Shown here piece by piece: positions 1 through 60,000 of a DNA stretch of 60,000 nucleotides. Under the pieces are notes generated by a model, which saw only the letters and a program-made list of their open reading frames with translations, had not been told where the DNA came from and searched no databases. Made by a program: the position numbers and the translations under genes. The stretch comes from Owenia fusiformis. Lineage: Eukaryota > Annelida > Polychaeta > Sabellida > Oweniidae. The DNA lies in the NCBI GenBank assembly GCA_903813345.2, contig CAIIXF020000004.1, positions 22,385,985 to 22,445,984 of the forward strand, given 5' to 3'. Positions within the stretch are counted from its first letter, which is position 1, and each line of letters begins with the position of its first letter.

Positions 1-3000
1 TATTTCTGAATTTGTACTTACAAATTTCGCTGTATTTAATTTATTTGTTCGATGAACAATGCTAATACCATCCCTTCAAAAATGTCATGTTATAAAAAGT
101 GAAATAGAGTAGAAAGGAGTTTAATCAGCAAGGAAAGGGACATGTAGTCCATAAATTGTATAGAAATGCAAGGGAATCAAATGTGTATTTCAAATCTTCA
201 AGAAAAAAATAGCATAGAATCAAAAAATACCAAGGAAGGAAATATAGGCAAAGGATAGTCTTAGACATTTATCGCATTTGTTTTATGATTTCTTAACATA
301 AACCAGTGATTTTATGAACTTGTGTCACGAGATCACTTCATTCATTGCAACATAAAAATTGTAATCTAACCATAAAAGCAATATATTGATGACATCAGTT
401 ATTGACATCAGTTGCTGACATCCTGTTATTGTTATTACAAAATCAAAGAGCCTGAAATAAATAAAGATTGAGTTACTGATTACGTAAACATAAGAATCGA
501 TCCTGACCCCTTTTGGTGAAATAATCATCAGGGTATACTTCATCGCAAACACTATTGAAAGAATGGCATCAAATATAGAGATTATCCTATGTAAGGTTCA
601 GGATATTGGGATTATCCTGAAGCTAATATATCTGCCCGGACGTCATAGGTCCTGAAATTCCAATATCCTGAACCTCATATAGGATAATCTATATATCCTG
701 CCCATTGATAAAACTATATCTATTTACAAAAATAGCTTTATGTACCTCAAACACATCCAAGTATGTGATAAAATATCATATCTTATAGTATATTGTTTAT
801 GAATCAACAGAAAAATACAAGAAATGACAATCAACAAGCGCCCTCTTTCTAAACTTTTTAAGTCAAAATTTTGAAATCAACTCTGCATCCATAATATTTG
901 TTCTAAATCACCTATTTCTGAAAAATGAAAATGGTTTTAGAGATAGTTTGAAGTATGTGATGAGTTCCCCCCAAATAAATGTTTGAAAGAAATAATCCCT
1001 TTTTTGATATCTGAAGAACCTCTTATGCTCAAAAACATTTTCCGATCCACAAATGGAAGTCGAAGCACAATAATCACTTACAACAGGCTCATAGCTTTTG
1101 CCATTAGAGGGGTCACTTTTCAGAAAAATTCCAGGGGGTTCACCTCGACAAATTTGACCCGAAATCATATGAAAAATGCTCATAATTGTGAAAAAATGCA
1201 TGATTTTGAAAGAATGTTTGGCCAGGGTGTGGGTTCGAGCACACCCCTCCCTGGCTACGAGCTTGTATAACCATCTTTATAATTGATACTAATCACATCT
1301 ATCCATCTGTTTTTTTAATGAGAAAAGAACAGATAAATAGCTGAGTGGTTACACAGTTAATGTTGCATGATTTTGAAAGATTTTTTGGCTAGGGCAAGGG
1401 TTCCACTCCCCCTGGCCTGTATAACCATCTCTATCAAACTCATCACATCTGTCTGTTTTTAATGAGAAAAGAACCGAAAGAAGGTTGGTAAATATCTGAG
1501 TGGCTTCTCCCTCAGGAGCTAATGGGATACCATGCAGTTAATGTTGCATTGTTACTGCTAATTATGACATCACAAGGCCTTAGCCAACAATGAATGTTAA
1601 AGGCAGCTTCATCTCTACTCAGACCTCGGGGTAGGAAATTAGAGAAGAGATTTGAAATCTTCCTCTTCAAGGCAGAATCAATTGATTGATTCTATCTTGC
1701 ATAAAATGTGATATCGCAATCAATCCACCACTTGGAACTCTAAGTAAACTCTCTTATTATGTTTGTCACTTGTTTCTACATACAATGGTTGCATTTAGTA
1801 GGTTAGGAACTTAGGGCCTTTAGGGAAGGTTGCAGGCCCATAGCCAGGATTTGCCAATGAGGGTTCACTTTTGAAAGAATTCCAGGGGGGTTCACTTTTG
1901 ACAACTTTGGCCCAAATATGGTGAATCCCCCTCCCCAATACAATAATATACACTTATTGTCCCTCCGGGTTCTCTCCTCACTAGGAAATCATGCTTATAG
2001 AATTCTATTTCTCACTAAAATCGCTAGGGTCACCTTGACTTTTCATCAATCGTTTCAAAATAGCTGTCTGGAGATACATATTTTCCTTTATTTCTCTCAA
2101 ATATTTGAATAAAGTACTTGATTTTTCCTGCATTTATTTAAAATTAAGGATCTATACTTCATCCCTGGTAACTTAATTCCTTGCTAATTTCACTCTTTTC
2201 CACTCTAATTTGCATATTAAAACATGAACATTGGAATATTTTCATACAATATATTGATATACTACAACATATGCATAGCCAGGAGGGTGCGATCACACTT
2301 TTTTCACCCCCCTCCCCTGACTGAAAGCTGGCTACATCCCTGTACAATGTAGTCTAATTCCCTCTTAGGAGTAAAGCATCCATTCTGTGCTTAAAAAAAT
2401 AATCTCTGTAAATTGTTCTCTCTTGAGAAAAGACATAATCTGCAATCACAGGCAGTTACAGTCATCAATAGGATAGAATATAATGTGGATGTACACGACA
2501 ATTATTGCTATTTCATGCAATTTCTCTCCAAAATTTGAATGAAGTGTCTTATTTTCTTGCATTTCTATACAATTTAGAATGTTAACTGTATGCCTGTTTA
2601 CTTTTTTCCTTGGTATTTCATCTGTTTTGCACTCTATTTTGCATTTTAAAATATGACCATCATGGTATTTTTCTCAAGGGTGACTATTTTCCAATGTTTC
2701 GATTTCTATATGATATAGGCGCCTCTGAGACTATATAGTACTCTTACAGTACCATACTTTTAAATAAAAAGGGATTAAATACAAAAAAACCAGAAATCCA
2801 GCCAACTGAAAATTGATTCAAACAATATTGTAAGGGGGGTAAGTGTTACCCTTTAGTCTAGCATTGCATATTGATTTCTAAAGTATTTAAGCACCTGGGA
2901 GTCCAATGCAATTTTGTCATTAAAAATTGGATTGGTATTGTACTGATAATGCATCACACTGATATATTACACTTTGTCATGCTGTTATATTGCACCTTTC

Positions 3001-3530
3001 AAAACTTTTCCTGTAATAGTTTAAATAGTATAGGTATATGAGATTCATGGGCTAAAATAAAATACATACTTGCAAATATGATACTGTGTATACCAAATTA
3101 CTACAAGATTAGGCTTCTCAATTGTCATTAAGATATTATTACATTAAGATATATTTTAGATAACTTAACTATACAAGTAAATTATCATTTTGGAGCCAAA
3201 TGTACTGATATAATGCAGGAATCAAACTGTTTTAAAATAAAGATGTCAGCACTAAATACTTTCTTAAACTCACATTGTCCTCTATTTATCAAACTCGGAT
3301 AAAAAATTAAAGACAGAATTCTACATGAATATAATAAATCATAGTTTGAGCATTTTGTGTGTAGTTTACCTACATAATCTACAATTGAAATTGTTGGTAT
3401 ATTTCTATACAATTTGTGTTTATTTTGATTTTTCTGGATATCATAATGAGAGGATCAATTAATATTCAAAATACCTAATTAGGGTGTCTGTTTGTTTGCA
3501 TGTATGCATGTAGCTTGATTCATTGTATTA
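1..3530. other. CASK intron or downstream DNA, repeats only
   Basis: No convincing exon on either strand. It holds the palindrome at 580, GGGGTTCAC-family fragments (about 1110-1265, 1350-1430, 1825-1950) and copies of the 105-bp family near 70, 2085 and 2515. The next CASK exon (rest of L27) was looked for and not found. Confidence 0.7.
580..689. repeat. Foldback palindrome
   Basis: Left arm gattatcctatgtaaggttc and aggatattgg; right arm reversed gattatcctatatgaggttc and aggatattgg. About 110 bp with a short loop; MITE-like. Confidence 0.7.
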
Positions 3531-3814
3531 CAGCATCAAGATCCCATTTGTCCCCCATTGCCTGCCTAACAAAGGGTCTTGGAAGGACTAAAGGAAATGG
3601 GGGTACAATGGTTTAGCGTTTGAAATTGGCAGCTGCCCCACTGCCAATGGCAGTCACTTTTGAAACTTGGCAATAGACTTGGAAAAACGCATGTTGACTG
3701 ACCAATGGATTGCCACCTGGAAGTCGTGTTTTCAACCTTAGTCTTGAACCCTGCAATGGTTATATGTTGTATGGTATTGATGTAAGAGTTGGTTAAAATG
3801 AAATATGGACTTAC

Positions 3815-51556
<47,742 letters not shown>

Positions 51557-53689
51557 TTACATAATAAAATAATTACGACTTTCTAGTACTCTAAAATGCT
51601 CACAGAAAAAATACTATGTAGTCGCAATAATTTGGGGTCAATTTTTTCTATTATTTTGAATGCAAAAAAACAAATTCATCTCATTTTGATGAAATTAAGG
51701 ATATTGTATATTGCCTTTATATCAATTTGATTTCTCATTGATTTCAACTACTCTTTTTGTTTAATATTTTTCCCTGAAATCATAACCATGCTGTCATTTT
51801 ATTCAGGGGTAAATGATCATAGATGAAATTACATACAAAATACATTGTTTTTATCCCTTGAATAAAAACAACAAATACATCCAAACCTTACTATATTTCA
51901 CTATATTTGCAATACATACATTTAATAGATGGCGCACATAATAAAACAAAATCAGGGTATTACAAACACCTTTGTCATTTTGACAAATTACTTTTCACCT
52001 GGATTCATGCATTTTTAAGCAGTTCTAACAATTTGGTTTTTTCTTTGAGAGATTTCCAATTGATACTGGCATATAAATAATTAAGGTAGAGGCACCTGGA
52101 TAGACGAACAGATATTTCAAAAAAGCAATGATTTCTCGAACACGACTCTTTACAAGTTCAACCATGTATTCCATGTCTCTGGGAAAGAAAGGGGGATACA
52201 GCGTATTGATGGAAGTCTACAACTGATATCAACTATAAATTTAACATTTTTGTAAAGATTAAGTCTTATAACGAGACCATGTATGAACCCCCTCCAGGCC
52301 GTAGCCAAAATTTTCCAAGGGGGGTTCACTTTCCCCAAAAAATCTAGGGGGTTCCCTTTGGTAAATTTGGCCAAAAATCACTCCAAAAATACTCAGAATG
52401 GTGAAAAACTGCATGCTTTTGAAAGAAATTTTGGCTAGGGGGGGGGAGGTTCGGGGGGCTCGGGCCTGCCCTCCTCCCTTCATGCCATCTCTGCAACAGT
52501 AAGAGAGAAAGGGAGGGGGGTATAAGATCTTGACGCAATCTACAGTAAAACCTATAAATTCAAACACCTCTCATATCCAAACATCTCTCAATATGGACAC
52601 TTTTTCTAAGTCGCAATTTTGTAATCTTCCTTTGTCTCACATGTTGAGAAACATGGAAATATGAATATTTGCCAATTCAAAACTTTTTGGAGAATCCCAG
52701 AAATGTTCAGACTAGAGAGGTTTTTGCTGTGCTATATTTTCCATCTCCTTTTTCATAAAAGGCAATAAAGATATAAAGTTGTTTAGTGTTTGGACAAATG
52801 TATGAGATGCTAAAGTTGCTCTGACTTGATGGAAAAACTTTCTAAAGTCCGCTTAAACCCCTCCCCCGTAGCCAGATTATGCCAAGTGGGGGTCACTTTT
52901 TCCAAAAATTCCAGAGGGGCTCAACTTTGTCAACATTGACCCAAAAATGGCCCAAAACACTTAACAGACGCTCAAAATGGTGAAAAATTGCATGGCTAAG
53001 GGCTAAAAATTCTTTGTTGCTCCAAATGATTGTTGTTCCAATTGTTTAATTTTGTTAATTAAAGGAGTGTTCTATCTACAGTCTTTAAATAATAATTAAT
53101 CCTTTATCCTTTATCTAATAATACAATAACGTCATTTTGAGGGGCAATATGGTAAAATGACGCTACTAGTATTATGACCACCGTTAATGACCAGGACTGA
53201 AACATCAAGAAAGTCTTATGCACTGAATGATATCTAATTTCCCAGGGAAAATTTCTGGTCAACGGCAACATTGACTGCCACTATGACGTCACATATTGCT
53301 CGAACCCCTAGAACTGGCCCGGCAAGGTGGTAATAATAATAATCCTAATAATTAAGGCCTCCTACTTAGGGTCAGATTAAGATCCAGAGAACAATATTGT
53401 ATTCACTATTCAACCCCTACCCAAAACTAATTAACATTACAATTAACACACTACAGAATCACAATAAACTGAAAGGTTGAGTAAGTTCTGATCCATTTCT
53501 TGCCAATTATAAAAATATTGAATATAGCTAACTTTGTCATTCACATCAATAGGGAATGGTAATCAGAAAATTAAGAATTATTTGATTTCATGTTGAGGAT
53601 ATTTGCTTACAAGTCTGATAAACAATGAAATAATGAAGAGTAAATATAAACTGTAACATTCCATCATCAGTATCAGATTTAAAACATCC

Positions 53690-53860
53690 GTCTGCTCGTG
53701 CTTATTTCACTCATTCCTCTCTAAAATTTGAATGAAGTGTCTGATTTTCTTGCATTTCTATACAATTTAGAGTGTTGACTACATGCCTGTTTACTTTATT
53801 CCTTGCTTATTCTACTCTTTCACACTCTATTTTACAATTCAAATCATGACCATCCTGACA
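53690..53860 (+). repeat. Single-unit copy of the 105-bp dispersed family
   Basis: Contains the 105-bp unit once between a 5' flank (ccgtctgctcgtgcttattt) and a 3' flank (cactctattttacaattcaa, atgaccatcctgaca). Further single copies: about 70-195 (-), 2085-2235 (+), 2515-2670 (+), 17925-18070 (+), 27890-28045 (+), 28970-29125 (+), 31925-32090 (-), 50780-50900 (+, decayed), 55190-55330 (+), 57625-57750 (-). Confidence 0.8.
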
Positions 53861-54240
53861 TTATTTCTCATGGGATGTCATCCTGTATGAATAAATAATA
53901 GAAATGTATGGGATGTTATGATTGAATTGAAAAGGTTATTTCAGATTTTTATTAGATAATGCCATTAGAGGTTCCAATTTATTCCATAATACTACTGTTT
54001 TCCCAGGGAAATATGAAGGAATAAAAATCGTATTGAATCGTATTACATGAAAAAATTGTATTGTACCCGGGAAAAAAATCGTATTGGAGCGTATCACATG
54101 AAAAAATTGTATTGTCCCCGAGAAAAAAATCGTATTGGAACGTACTAACCTATTTTTGGTTTTCCTGTTATTTTTAACCTTAGCTAATTGATAAAAGCAT
54201 TTTCAAAATGTAACATTTTAGAGGATGTATTATGGAATAA

Positions 54241-54430
54241 ATAGGTTATTTCTGGTCGGGATTGAATATGGGTTTCATTCCTCGGAAAATAAGATATTGA
54301 CCTTGGGAAATATGATATTGACACTCGGTCGCTGCGCTCCCTCGGTCAATATCATATTACCCTTCGGTCAATATCATATTGTCCCTCGGAATAAAACCCA
54401 TATTCAATCCCTCCCAGTAAATAACCTATA
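54241..54430. repeat. Foldback palindrome (GGGATTGAATATGGGTTT arms)
   Basis: Left arm ataggttatttctggtcggg then attgaatatgggttt; right arm reversed tataggttatttactgggag then ggattgaatatgggtttt. The centre holds repeats of atatcatattgacc. MITE-like, about 190 bp. Confidence 0.75.
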
Positions 54431-55369
54431 TATATCTCCTGCCCCATAAGTTCATCTTGGATTATCAAGCTATGAAGTTTTCATAATGATTGAAAATCAA
54501 ACTGGTATGCCATAAGATGGGGTTAAATGGCATAAGGTGGACTTAAATGGTTAAAAGCCAATTTATCCTAATATGGGAAAAAAGAACCCAGGGCAGTGAT
54601 GTTAAAGGCAGAATCTGATATATAGGGGGTGACAAAATTACAAGCAACATGTATAATTGACCTACCAATCTATTCCTTACAATATCAAATACAATATCTC
54701 CCAAAAGATTCACGATCTGTTATAAATTGGTGAAGTTATTAATGATTCAAAGTGCAAAAATGAGTGAAAAATGTTTAAACTCTCCCAAATAATAAGAATG
54801 CATGGTTACCATTCTTATAGAAAAATAATACATTATTGTAAAAATCTTTAGTTTTCCTGGAATAAAGTATGCACTTTTGTGATTTTTAGAAAATAGACAT
54901 GACAAGGAATGACATGAGGCAAAAATATTTTAAAATTGAAACAATTTTTTGTTTAGCCTGCTCGCTATATCTGATTCTCTCTTTAAGTAAGTTACTCGCA
55001 TTGACCCATAAAAATGGGCATGGGTTCTGATGAATGGTAGTTTTGATCTGTCCAAAAATGATTGATGAACAGGACAGACAAATGAGATACTAATCACGAA
55101 TCTACTCTTGTAACTAAAAATGAAAGTTAAATGGATGAATGATGTTCTTGCTTCTCGATCCAAAGGTCAAGGTCATGCTTTTTCCATAACGTTTGAGAGA
55201 ACTACTGAATTTTCTTGAATTTCTATATTTCATTTTTTCATATTTAGAGTGTTGACCACATGTCTGTTTTCTTTATTCCTTGCATATTCCACTCTCATTT
55301 ACCCTTTTTACATTATATAACCACCATAAAATTTACATTTGCCTGCTCAATGTTTTCAAATGTCCGTCT

Positions 55370-55730
55370 GCTCATGCTTATTTCAAATAATTCTCTCTAA
55401 ATAATGAATGAAGTACATAATTTTCTTGCATTTCTCTACAATTTAGAGTGTTGACTACATGCCTATTTACTTTATTCCTTGCTTATTCCACTCTTTTCTC
55501 TCTAAAATTTGAATGAAGTGTCTGATCTTCTTGCATTTCTGCACAATTTAGAGTGTTAACTACATGCCTGTTTACTTTATTCCTTGCTAATTCCACTCTT
55601 TTCTCTCTAAAATTTGAATGAAGTGTTTGATTTTCTTGCATTTCCATACAATTTAGAGTGTTAACTACATGCTTGTTTATTTTGTTTCTTGATGATTCCA
55701 CTCTTTTCTACTCTATTGTGAATTGTGAAC
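55370..55730 (+). repeat. 105-bp tandem array, about 3 copies
   Basis: Units begin ctctctaaaatttgaatgaa; period 105 (55498 to 55603). Same unit as 37040-37530 in the opposite orientation. The array follows tgtccgtctgctcatgctta, a flank shared with single-unit copies. Confidence 0.92.
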
Positions 55731-56626
55731 CTTGACATTTTTCAGACTTACTAAACCACACAAGGATGCCACTCAAGGGGAATCAAATATATAGTCTTGA
55801 AGGTGTAATCCTATTAGTTACGTTAAATTCTTTTAAAAATAGCCTCTTTAGAGAGCTTTAAAAACGATAAGAATATCAAATATTTTTGAATCTTTATCTT
55901 GAGAATGTAACCACAAAAGACAAAAATATGATTTGTTAAATCGTTCTTGGCTTCAGTATTTCCTCAATTTGAATTTATTCAGAAATTAATACAAATAGAC
56001 CATCATTCATAAAAAATACAACATTACAAGTAACTCATCATTCATAAAATTTATAAACTGGTGATATCTGTGTTATCATTACTTATTGCATTGCAACATC
56101 CCTTTTTAACAGTTTTATTTTGCTCCTTTAAAAGAGAGGTTCATCTTCGCTAATTGACTATCAGTATATAATGACCACAGTTTAGGATTTTCTAAATGTG
56201 ATCAAAACCCAAGTAAACAAAGATTTTTCCAAAAATATTAGTCTACTCAGGGGTTTCATTAGCAGCAGGAAACAGACGATTTTCACCAGTTGTTTTCACA
56301 AAATTGCCTGTTGGTTTTAGGGACTTTTCATTTTTCCATGTTAAATTTATGATTTCCATTAATTTTGCCTGTTGTTTTCATTTATTTAGCCTGTTGTGAG
56401 AAATTCTAGTGAAACCCCTGCTACTGAAACTTAATGTAAGGACAAAATGATAGCTTCACTATATTTCTGTCAAACATATTTGTTGGATAATAAAACAATT
56501 TTATTTTTTCATTTCCTGCACAAGTTGACTTGAACACATATGCAAAGTTGGGGCCCAAATACACTACAAAGCACTTTTTAATAACGTGCGATGCATGTAG
56601 CAACATTATGTCATCGTAGCAACATT

Positions 56627-56738
56627 ATGTCATCGTCTCGAGCACTGAAGTTGAATATACCAAACATGCCATTTATCTTCGCCATTATATTGGTGATATC
56701 TACGTCTTTTGTTGGAAAATGTAACACTGATAAAAAAG
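56627..56738 (+). CDS. Candidate first exon of a secreted protein gene
   Basis: Frame MSSSRALKLNIPNMPFIFAI followed by ILVISTSFVGKCNTDKK and a donor G|gtaaga one base into a codon. The hydrophobic core fits a signal peptide, and the phase-1 donor is usual for extracellular module genes. No following exon was recognised before 60000, so it may be partial or a relic. The ATG and its context are duplicated (19-bp repeat), the upstream ATG running into a stop after three codons. Confidence 0.4.
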
Positions 56739-56744
56739 GTAAGA

Positions 56745-57620
56745 ACAGTAAACAATGAACTGCTTTTAAATAACACAAGGTCATTGTAAGGAAGACATTC
56801 ATTATTCAGGATTTTCATTGGCAACAGATCCCTAATTTTTTATCTAAATCTTGTTTTTATAAATTGATAAAAAATATATTTTCTTATTCTTAAATATAGG
56901 CGCTTCTAAAATGATGTGTTTTATCTCCTAGCTTCTAAGTATGGAAGATATAAAATCATAATAAAAAATACCTTTTTGAATTACACATTAATCAAAAATA
57001 CAGAGAAAAACATCCTTGTTACATATAAGGTCTGATTAAACAACAATCAGTCTTTATAGTCCTAAATTATCCTTAGTTCTGAAATTCTATATGTTTTCTT
57101 TAATTTCATTACACACTCCATTATGACCAAAATACTGTATAAGCATCCAAGCAATCCTTGCTGCAAGGGTACTTTACAAGTATATGAATTTAAGCATAAC
57201 TGAAGTCCTTTGAAGAAGGATGATCCAAGCGGGTGTTTGTCTTTTCTTATGTAATCTATAGAGAGGGGGGGTCGAATTGAAAAACTTTTGAAGAGTGTAC
57301 ATCCCAGTTTCTTGGTAGAGTAGATGTAAATATTAGAGATCCAGTAGACTTCAAGAGTAAAAGAGGAATTCTGCTCAAAGCATAATGACCCTCATATTAC
57401 CATATTTCGAGAAAATATAGAGAAAAACATCCTCTTTTCAAATTAGTTCTGAATCACTTTCACAAAAACAATATAATTTAAGTGCAGATTTATCTATTTT
57501 TCAGTTTTTATAGATCAAGACACCATATGTCTGAAGGAGGATGTTTTCTACTTAATTTATTATTTTTGTTTATTTATTTGTTATTATTTACTGAGAATTT
57601 GAAACAATAATAGCCCAGGA
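56745..57620. other. AT-rich stretch, no feature seen
   Basis: No recognisable second exon for the candidate signal-peptide exon; two similar phrases (agagaaaaacatcctc/tt) recur near 57000 and 57420. Confidence 0.5.
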
Positions 57621-57769
57621 AAAAAATGTCATTATTGACATGTTTTGAAATATAAAGAGAAAGGATGAATAAAGGAGAAAGACATGTAGTCAATTCTCTC
57701 AACTGAACAGAAATTTATCAGAAATCAAGCAATGTAGACTTGTTTTGAAAAAATGAGAAATAATATGCA

Positions 57770-58030
57770 GGGGCGTAGCCAGCTTTCAGTCAGGAGGGGT
57801 GCGATCGCCAATTCTTTTTCAATTTTCAGTCAGGATCGTCGGATAAGCAAGGCAGAAACTTTTTTCCCCATAAATTTTACAAAAATTGATGCAACTTCCT
57901 TCAAAATTGAACTAGAAGCTTCTAATAAAAAGAATTTTCAAGCTAATTTCTTGTACTGTCTAAAGGTTCTATTTTTATTGGTTATGTGGGGCCAACCCCA
58001 TCACACCCCCCCCCCTGGCTACGCCTTTGG
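57770..58030. mobile_element. MITE with GGGGCGTAGCCAG inverted ends
   Basis: Left end AGGGGCGTAGCCAGC; right end CTGGCTACGCCTTT. A much shorter relative with the same GTGCGATC and CTGACTGAAAGCTGGCTAC motifs lies at about 2273-2345, in inverse orientation. The open frame crossing it is incidental. Confidence 0.6.
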
Positions 58031-58481
58031 TATGACAAAATTGCACAGCAAGAAAATGAAACATCTAATAAAAGCCCAATAAGTCATAAGAAAAAACTAT
58101 GTGTAATTTCCAACATATAATTCTATCATTTTAAATAATTTAGTCATTGTGACACTGTATCTATTTTTAAAACGTGTGTCCAATAAATTACAAAAACTCA
58201 TTTAATACAAAACAATGCATGCAAACAATAATCGGCAAACTAAAAGTATATCTTTAAGACCATAAAGAAAATCTGTCAGCCTGTTTGAAAAAAAATAAAG
58301 AAATACATTTCACTAATTTATAGACCAATCCCTCACCTTTTGGTTATAATGTCATTCTTACAATTTCAGTGCAGAAATAGCTGATTGGATTAATTTGGCT
58401 TTTTTCCAAACCAATCTTACAATTTCATTTATATAAGATTGCTGCCTCTAGTATGAAATAGTATCAAATGGCTAAGTTATG

Positions 58482-58817
58482 TCTCAGTCACACTTGATCT
58501 ACGGCAACTTACCCTTTGCATTAGTTCGACTTCACTTCTTAAAAGAAAGCTTATCCGGGCAGTCACAGACACTAATCTTTGGGGTGGGCTGCTAAACTGT
58601 AATATAGTCTATACTAGGCAGAGGGTATATAGTTTATAACTAGACTCTGGGAGCAGGGTAACGGCAATTGTACGGAGGCCGTTAAACTTCCAAAAATCAT
58701 GAGAACTATGCAGAGTGGATTAATGAATAGGGAAAATAGTATAATGTAGATTTTCTATATCAATTTTATGAAACTGCGGCCATTGTATGGCTGCTGTTGA
58801 TCAAATGTAACTGAGGC
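58482..58817. repeat. Repeat copy with inverted ends GTCTCAGTCACA
   Basis: Left end GTCTCAGTCACACTTGA; right end reversed GCCTCAGTTACATTTGA. It contains the inverse partner (58511-58660) of the repeat at 22702-23028. Confidence 0.5.
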
Positions 58818-58954
58818 TTAAGAAATCTAAAAATGAATAGACTTCAAAAGTTGAATGATCCTAATAGACATTTCTCCCTATTTTTTAAGTTAACCAAAAA
58901 GGTCTATCAGCTATTGCACATATGTTGTATAATTTTGTTAACAAACATTGCTAT

Positions 58955-59104
58955 AATGCTTGGTGTCTTGGTCACATTTCCTCCGATTTTCACTACGGCG
59001 CCTGACCGATTGAGTATTTTGTTCAAAATTGAATACAATATTGAACAAAACACTCAATCGGACGGGCGCTGGCCGATGGATCGGAGCAAATGTGACCCAG
59101 GCAT
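58955..59104. repeat. Foldback palindrome (GGTCACATTTCCTCCGAT arms)
   Basis: Arms GGTCACATTTCCTCCGAT and (reversed) GGTCACATTTGCTCCGAT continue through CGATTGAGTATTTTGTTCAA and CGATTGAGTGTTTTGTTCAA almost to the centre. MITE-like, about 150 bp. Confidence 0.7.
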
Positions 59105-59134
59105 TAGTATGGCATCATAAATCTAACCAATACT

Positions 59135-59340
59135 AGTATTATACCCAGTTTCTTTGTTTCACCAAAAAGGGGTCAGGAAGAATTATGATTAACTTATGGC
59201 TAATTTTCAATAAAAAATCACTACCTGCAAAATATGACACCATATGACACCACAAATCAATATACCCCAGTTTCTTTGTTTCACCAAAAGGGGGTCAGGA
59301 AGAATTATGATTAACTTATTGCTAATTTTCAATATAAACA
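59135..59340 (+). repeat. Direct duplication of about 80 bp
   Basis: ccagtttctttgtttcacca through gctaattttcaat occurs at about 59139 and again at about 59268. Confidence 0.85.
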
Positions 59341-59359
59341 CCCAGCCTATTGCCAGGTA

Positions 59360-59725
59360 TACCCAGCCTATTGACAGGTATAGCAGGCGTATACCAAAAG
59401 TATACCTCATTTACGCCTCACTTACAGGTATATACCAAAAGTACGCCTCATTTTTCAGGTATTCTTGAGGCGTATACCAAATCAATACCTCATTTACTTT
59501 AACATTTTCATTATATACCTCATTTCAAGGCGTATGTACCAAAAGTGCGCCTCAAAAACTTATACATTTTCATTATATACCTCATTTCAAGGCGTATATA
59601 CTAAAAGTGCGCCTCAAAAACTTACACATTTTCATTATATACCTTATTTACAGGCGTATATACCAAAAGTGCGCCTTAAAAACTCTAATGTTTAAATCTA
59701 CAGATAGATATACCAAAAGTACGCC
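59360..59725. repeat. Array of ggcgtataccaaaagtgcgcctc units
   Basis: About five units, the clearest of about 59-60 bp with taccaaaagtgcgcctcaaa and cattatatacctcatttc. Confidence 0.88.
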
Positions 59726-60000
59726 TCAAAAACTTAGAGAATTTGCAAGCAATATATTTCCGAAAAATTTTCCATTTTTATCATAGTATTTGATTAGGAT
59801 CATAAGAGAGACAGATTATATATTGGATAAACAGACCAATAAATTGTCCTTTCAACTCCTCAATGGCGTCTTATCAAAAATTGTTAAAAAATAATCAAAA
59901 AGCCTGGGAGACCTAAAGTAAGATGCCTGAAAATAATAAAAATTCAAAATATGGTAAAATTTAAAATATAAAACAAAAATACAATATATAGGAAATTGAC

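Noticed and set aside
52107-52180. Minus-strand frame DMEYMVELVKSRVREIIAF after a tttctttcccag acceptor, resembling the LYMVFEF end of the preceding CASK exon
   Set aside because: The phase does not join to exon 51500, the upstream part of the expected exon is absent, and the sequence after YMVE does not match the family.
57753-58082. 109-codon plus-strand frame near 58 kb
   Set aside because: It runs through a MITE with GGGGCGTAGCCAG ends and has no protein features.

Overview
This is a window of an animal nuclear genome. It is AT-rich, its genes are split by GT-AG introns, and it is full of non-coding repeats. The gene set (CASK, a cGAS-like receptor, a secreted C-type lectin, a secreted GH116-type protein) plus an L1/Tx1-type retrotransposon points to a marine invertebrate. 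A mollusc or other lophotrochozoan is plausible, but nothing here fixes the species.

The backbone is the scaffold kinase gene CASK on the minus strand. Seven consecutive exons, all with matching splice phases, run from 51500 down to 3815. They cover most of the CaM-kinase-like domain and the start of the first L27 domain. The exons before (kinase N-lobe) and after (rest of L27, PDZ, SH3, guanylate kinase) were not found and probably lie outside.

Other genes sit inside CASK introns. The 28.7-kb intron 3934-32631 holds two plus-strand genes. The first is a C-type lectin (7050-13309) whose lectin-domain exon is split by a nearly intact 5.2-kb LINE with a 9-bp target duplication. The second is a complete 13-exon gene (15745-24329) for a 1,009-residue secreted GH116/DUF608-type protein with a PAN/apple-like insert. 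The 5.7-kb intron 32747-38480 holds a single-exon Mab-21/cGAS-like receptor (35395-36840, minus) with its nucleotidyltransferase acidic triad intact, followed by a shortening series of partial copies of its C-terminal end.

The rest is repeats: 22-, 80-, 105-, 117-, 120- and 149-bp tandem arrays; hAT-, Tc1- and other MITE-like elements with visible terminal repeats and target duplications; several foldback palindromes; a tRNA-like SINE head; and a dispersed family carrying a 105-bp unit that also forms arrays.

The most unusual observation is that many tandem duplications start at coding exon edges. Exon ends with their splice sites have been copied two to seventeen times into the neighbouring intron. 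The clearest case is an 80-bp minisatellite of 16 decoy copies of a CASK kinase exon end with its splice donor. From about 51.5 to 60 kb there is repeat-rich DNA with one candidate signal-peptide first exon at 56627.
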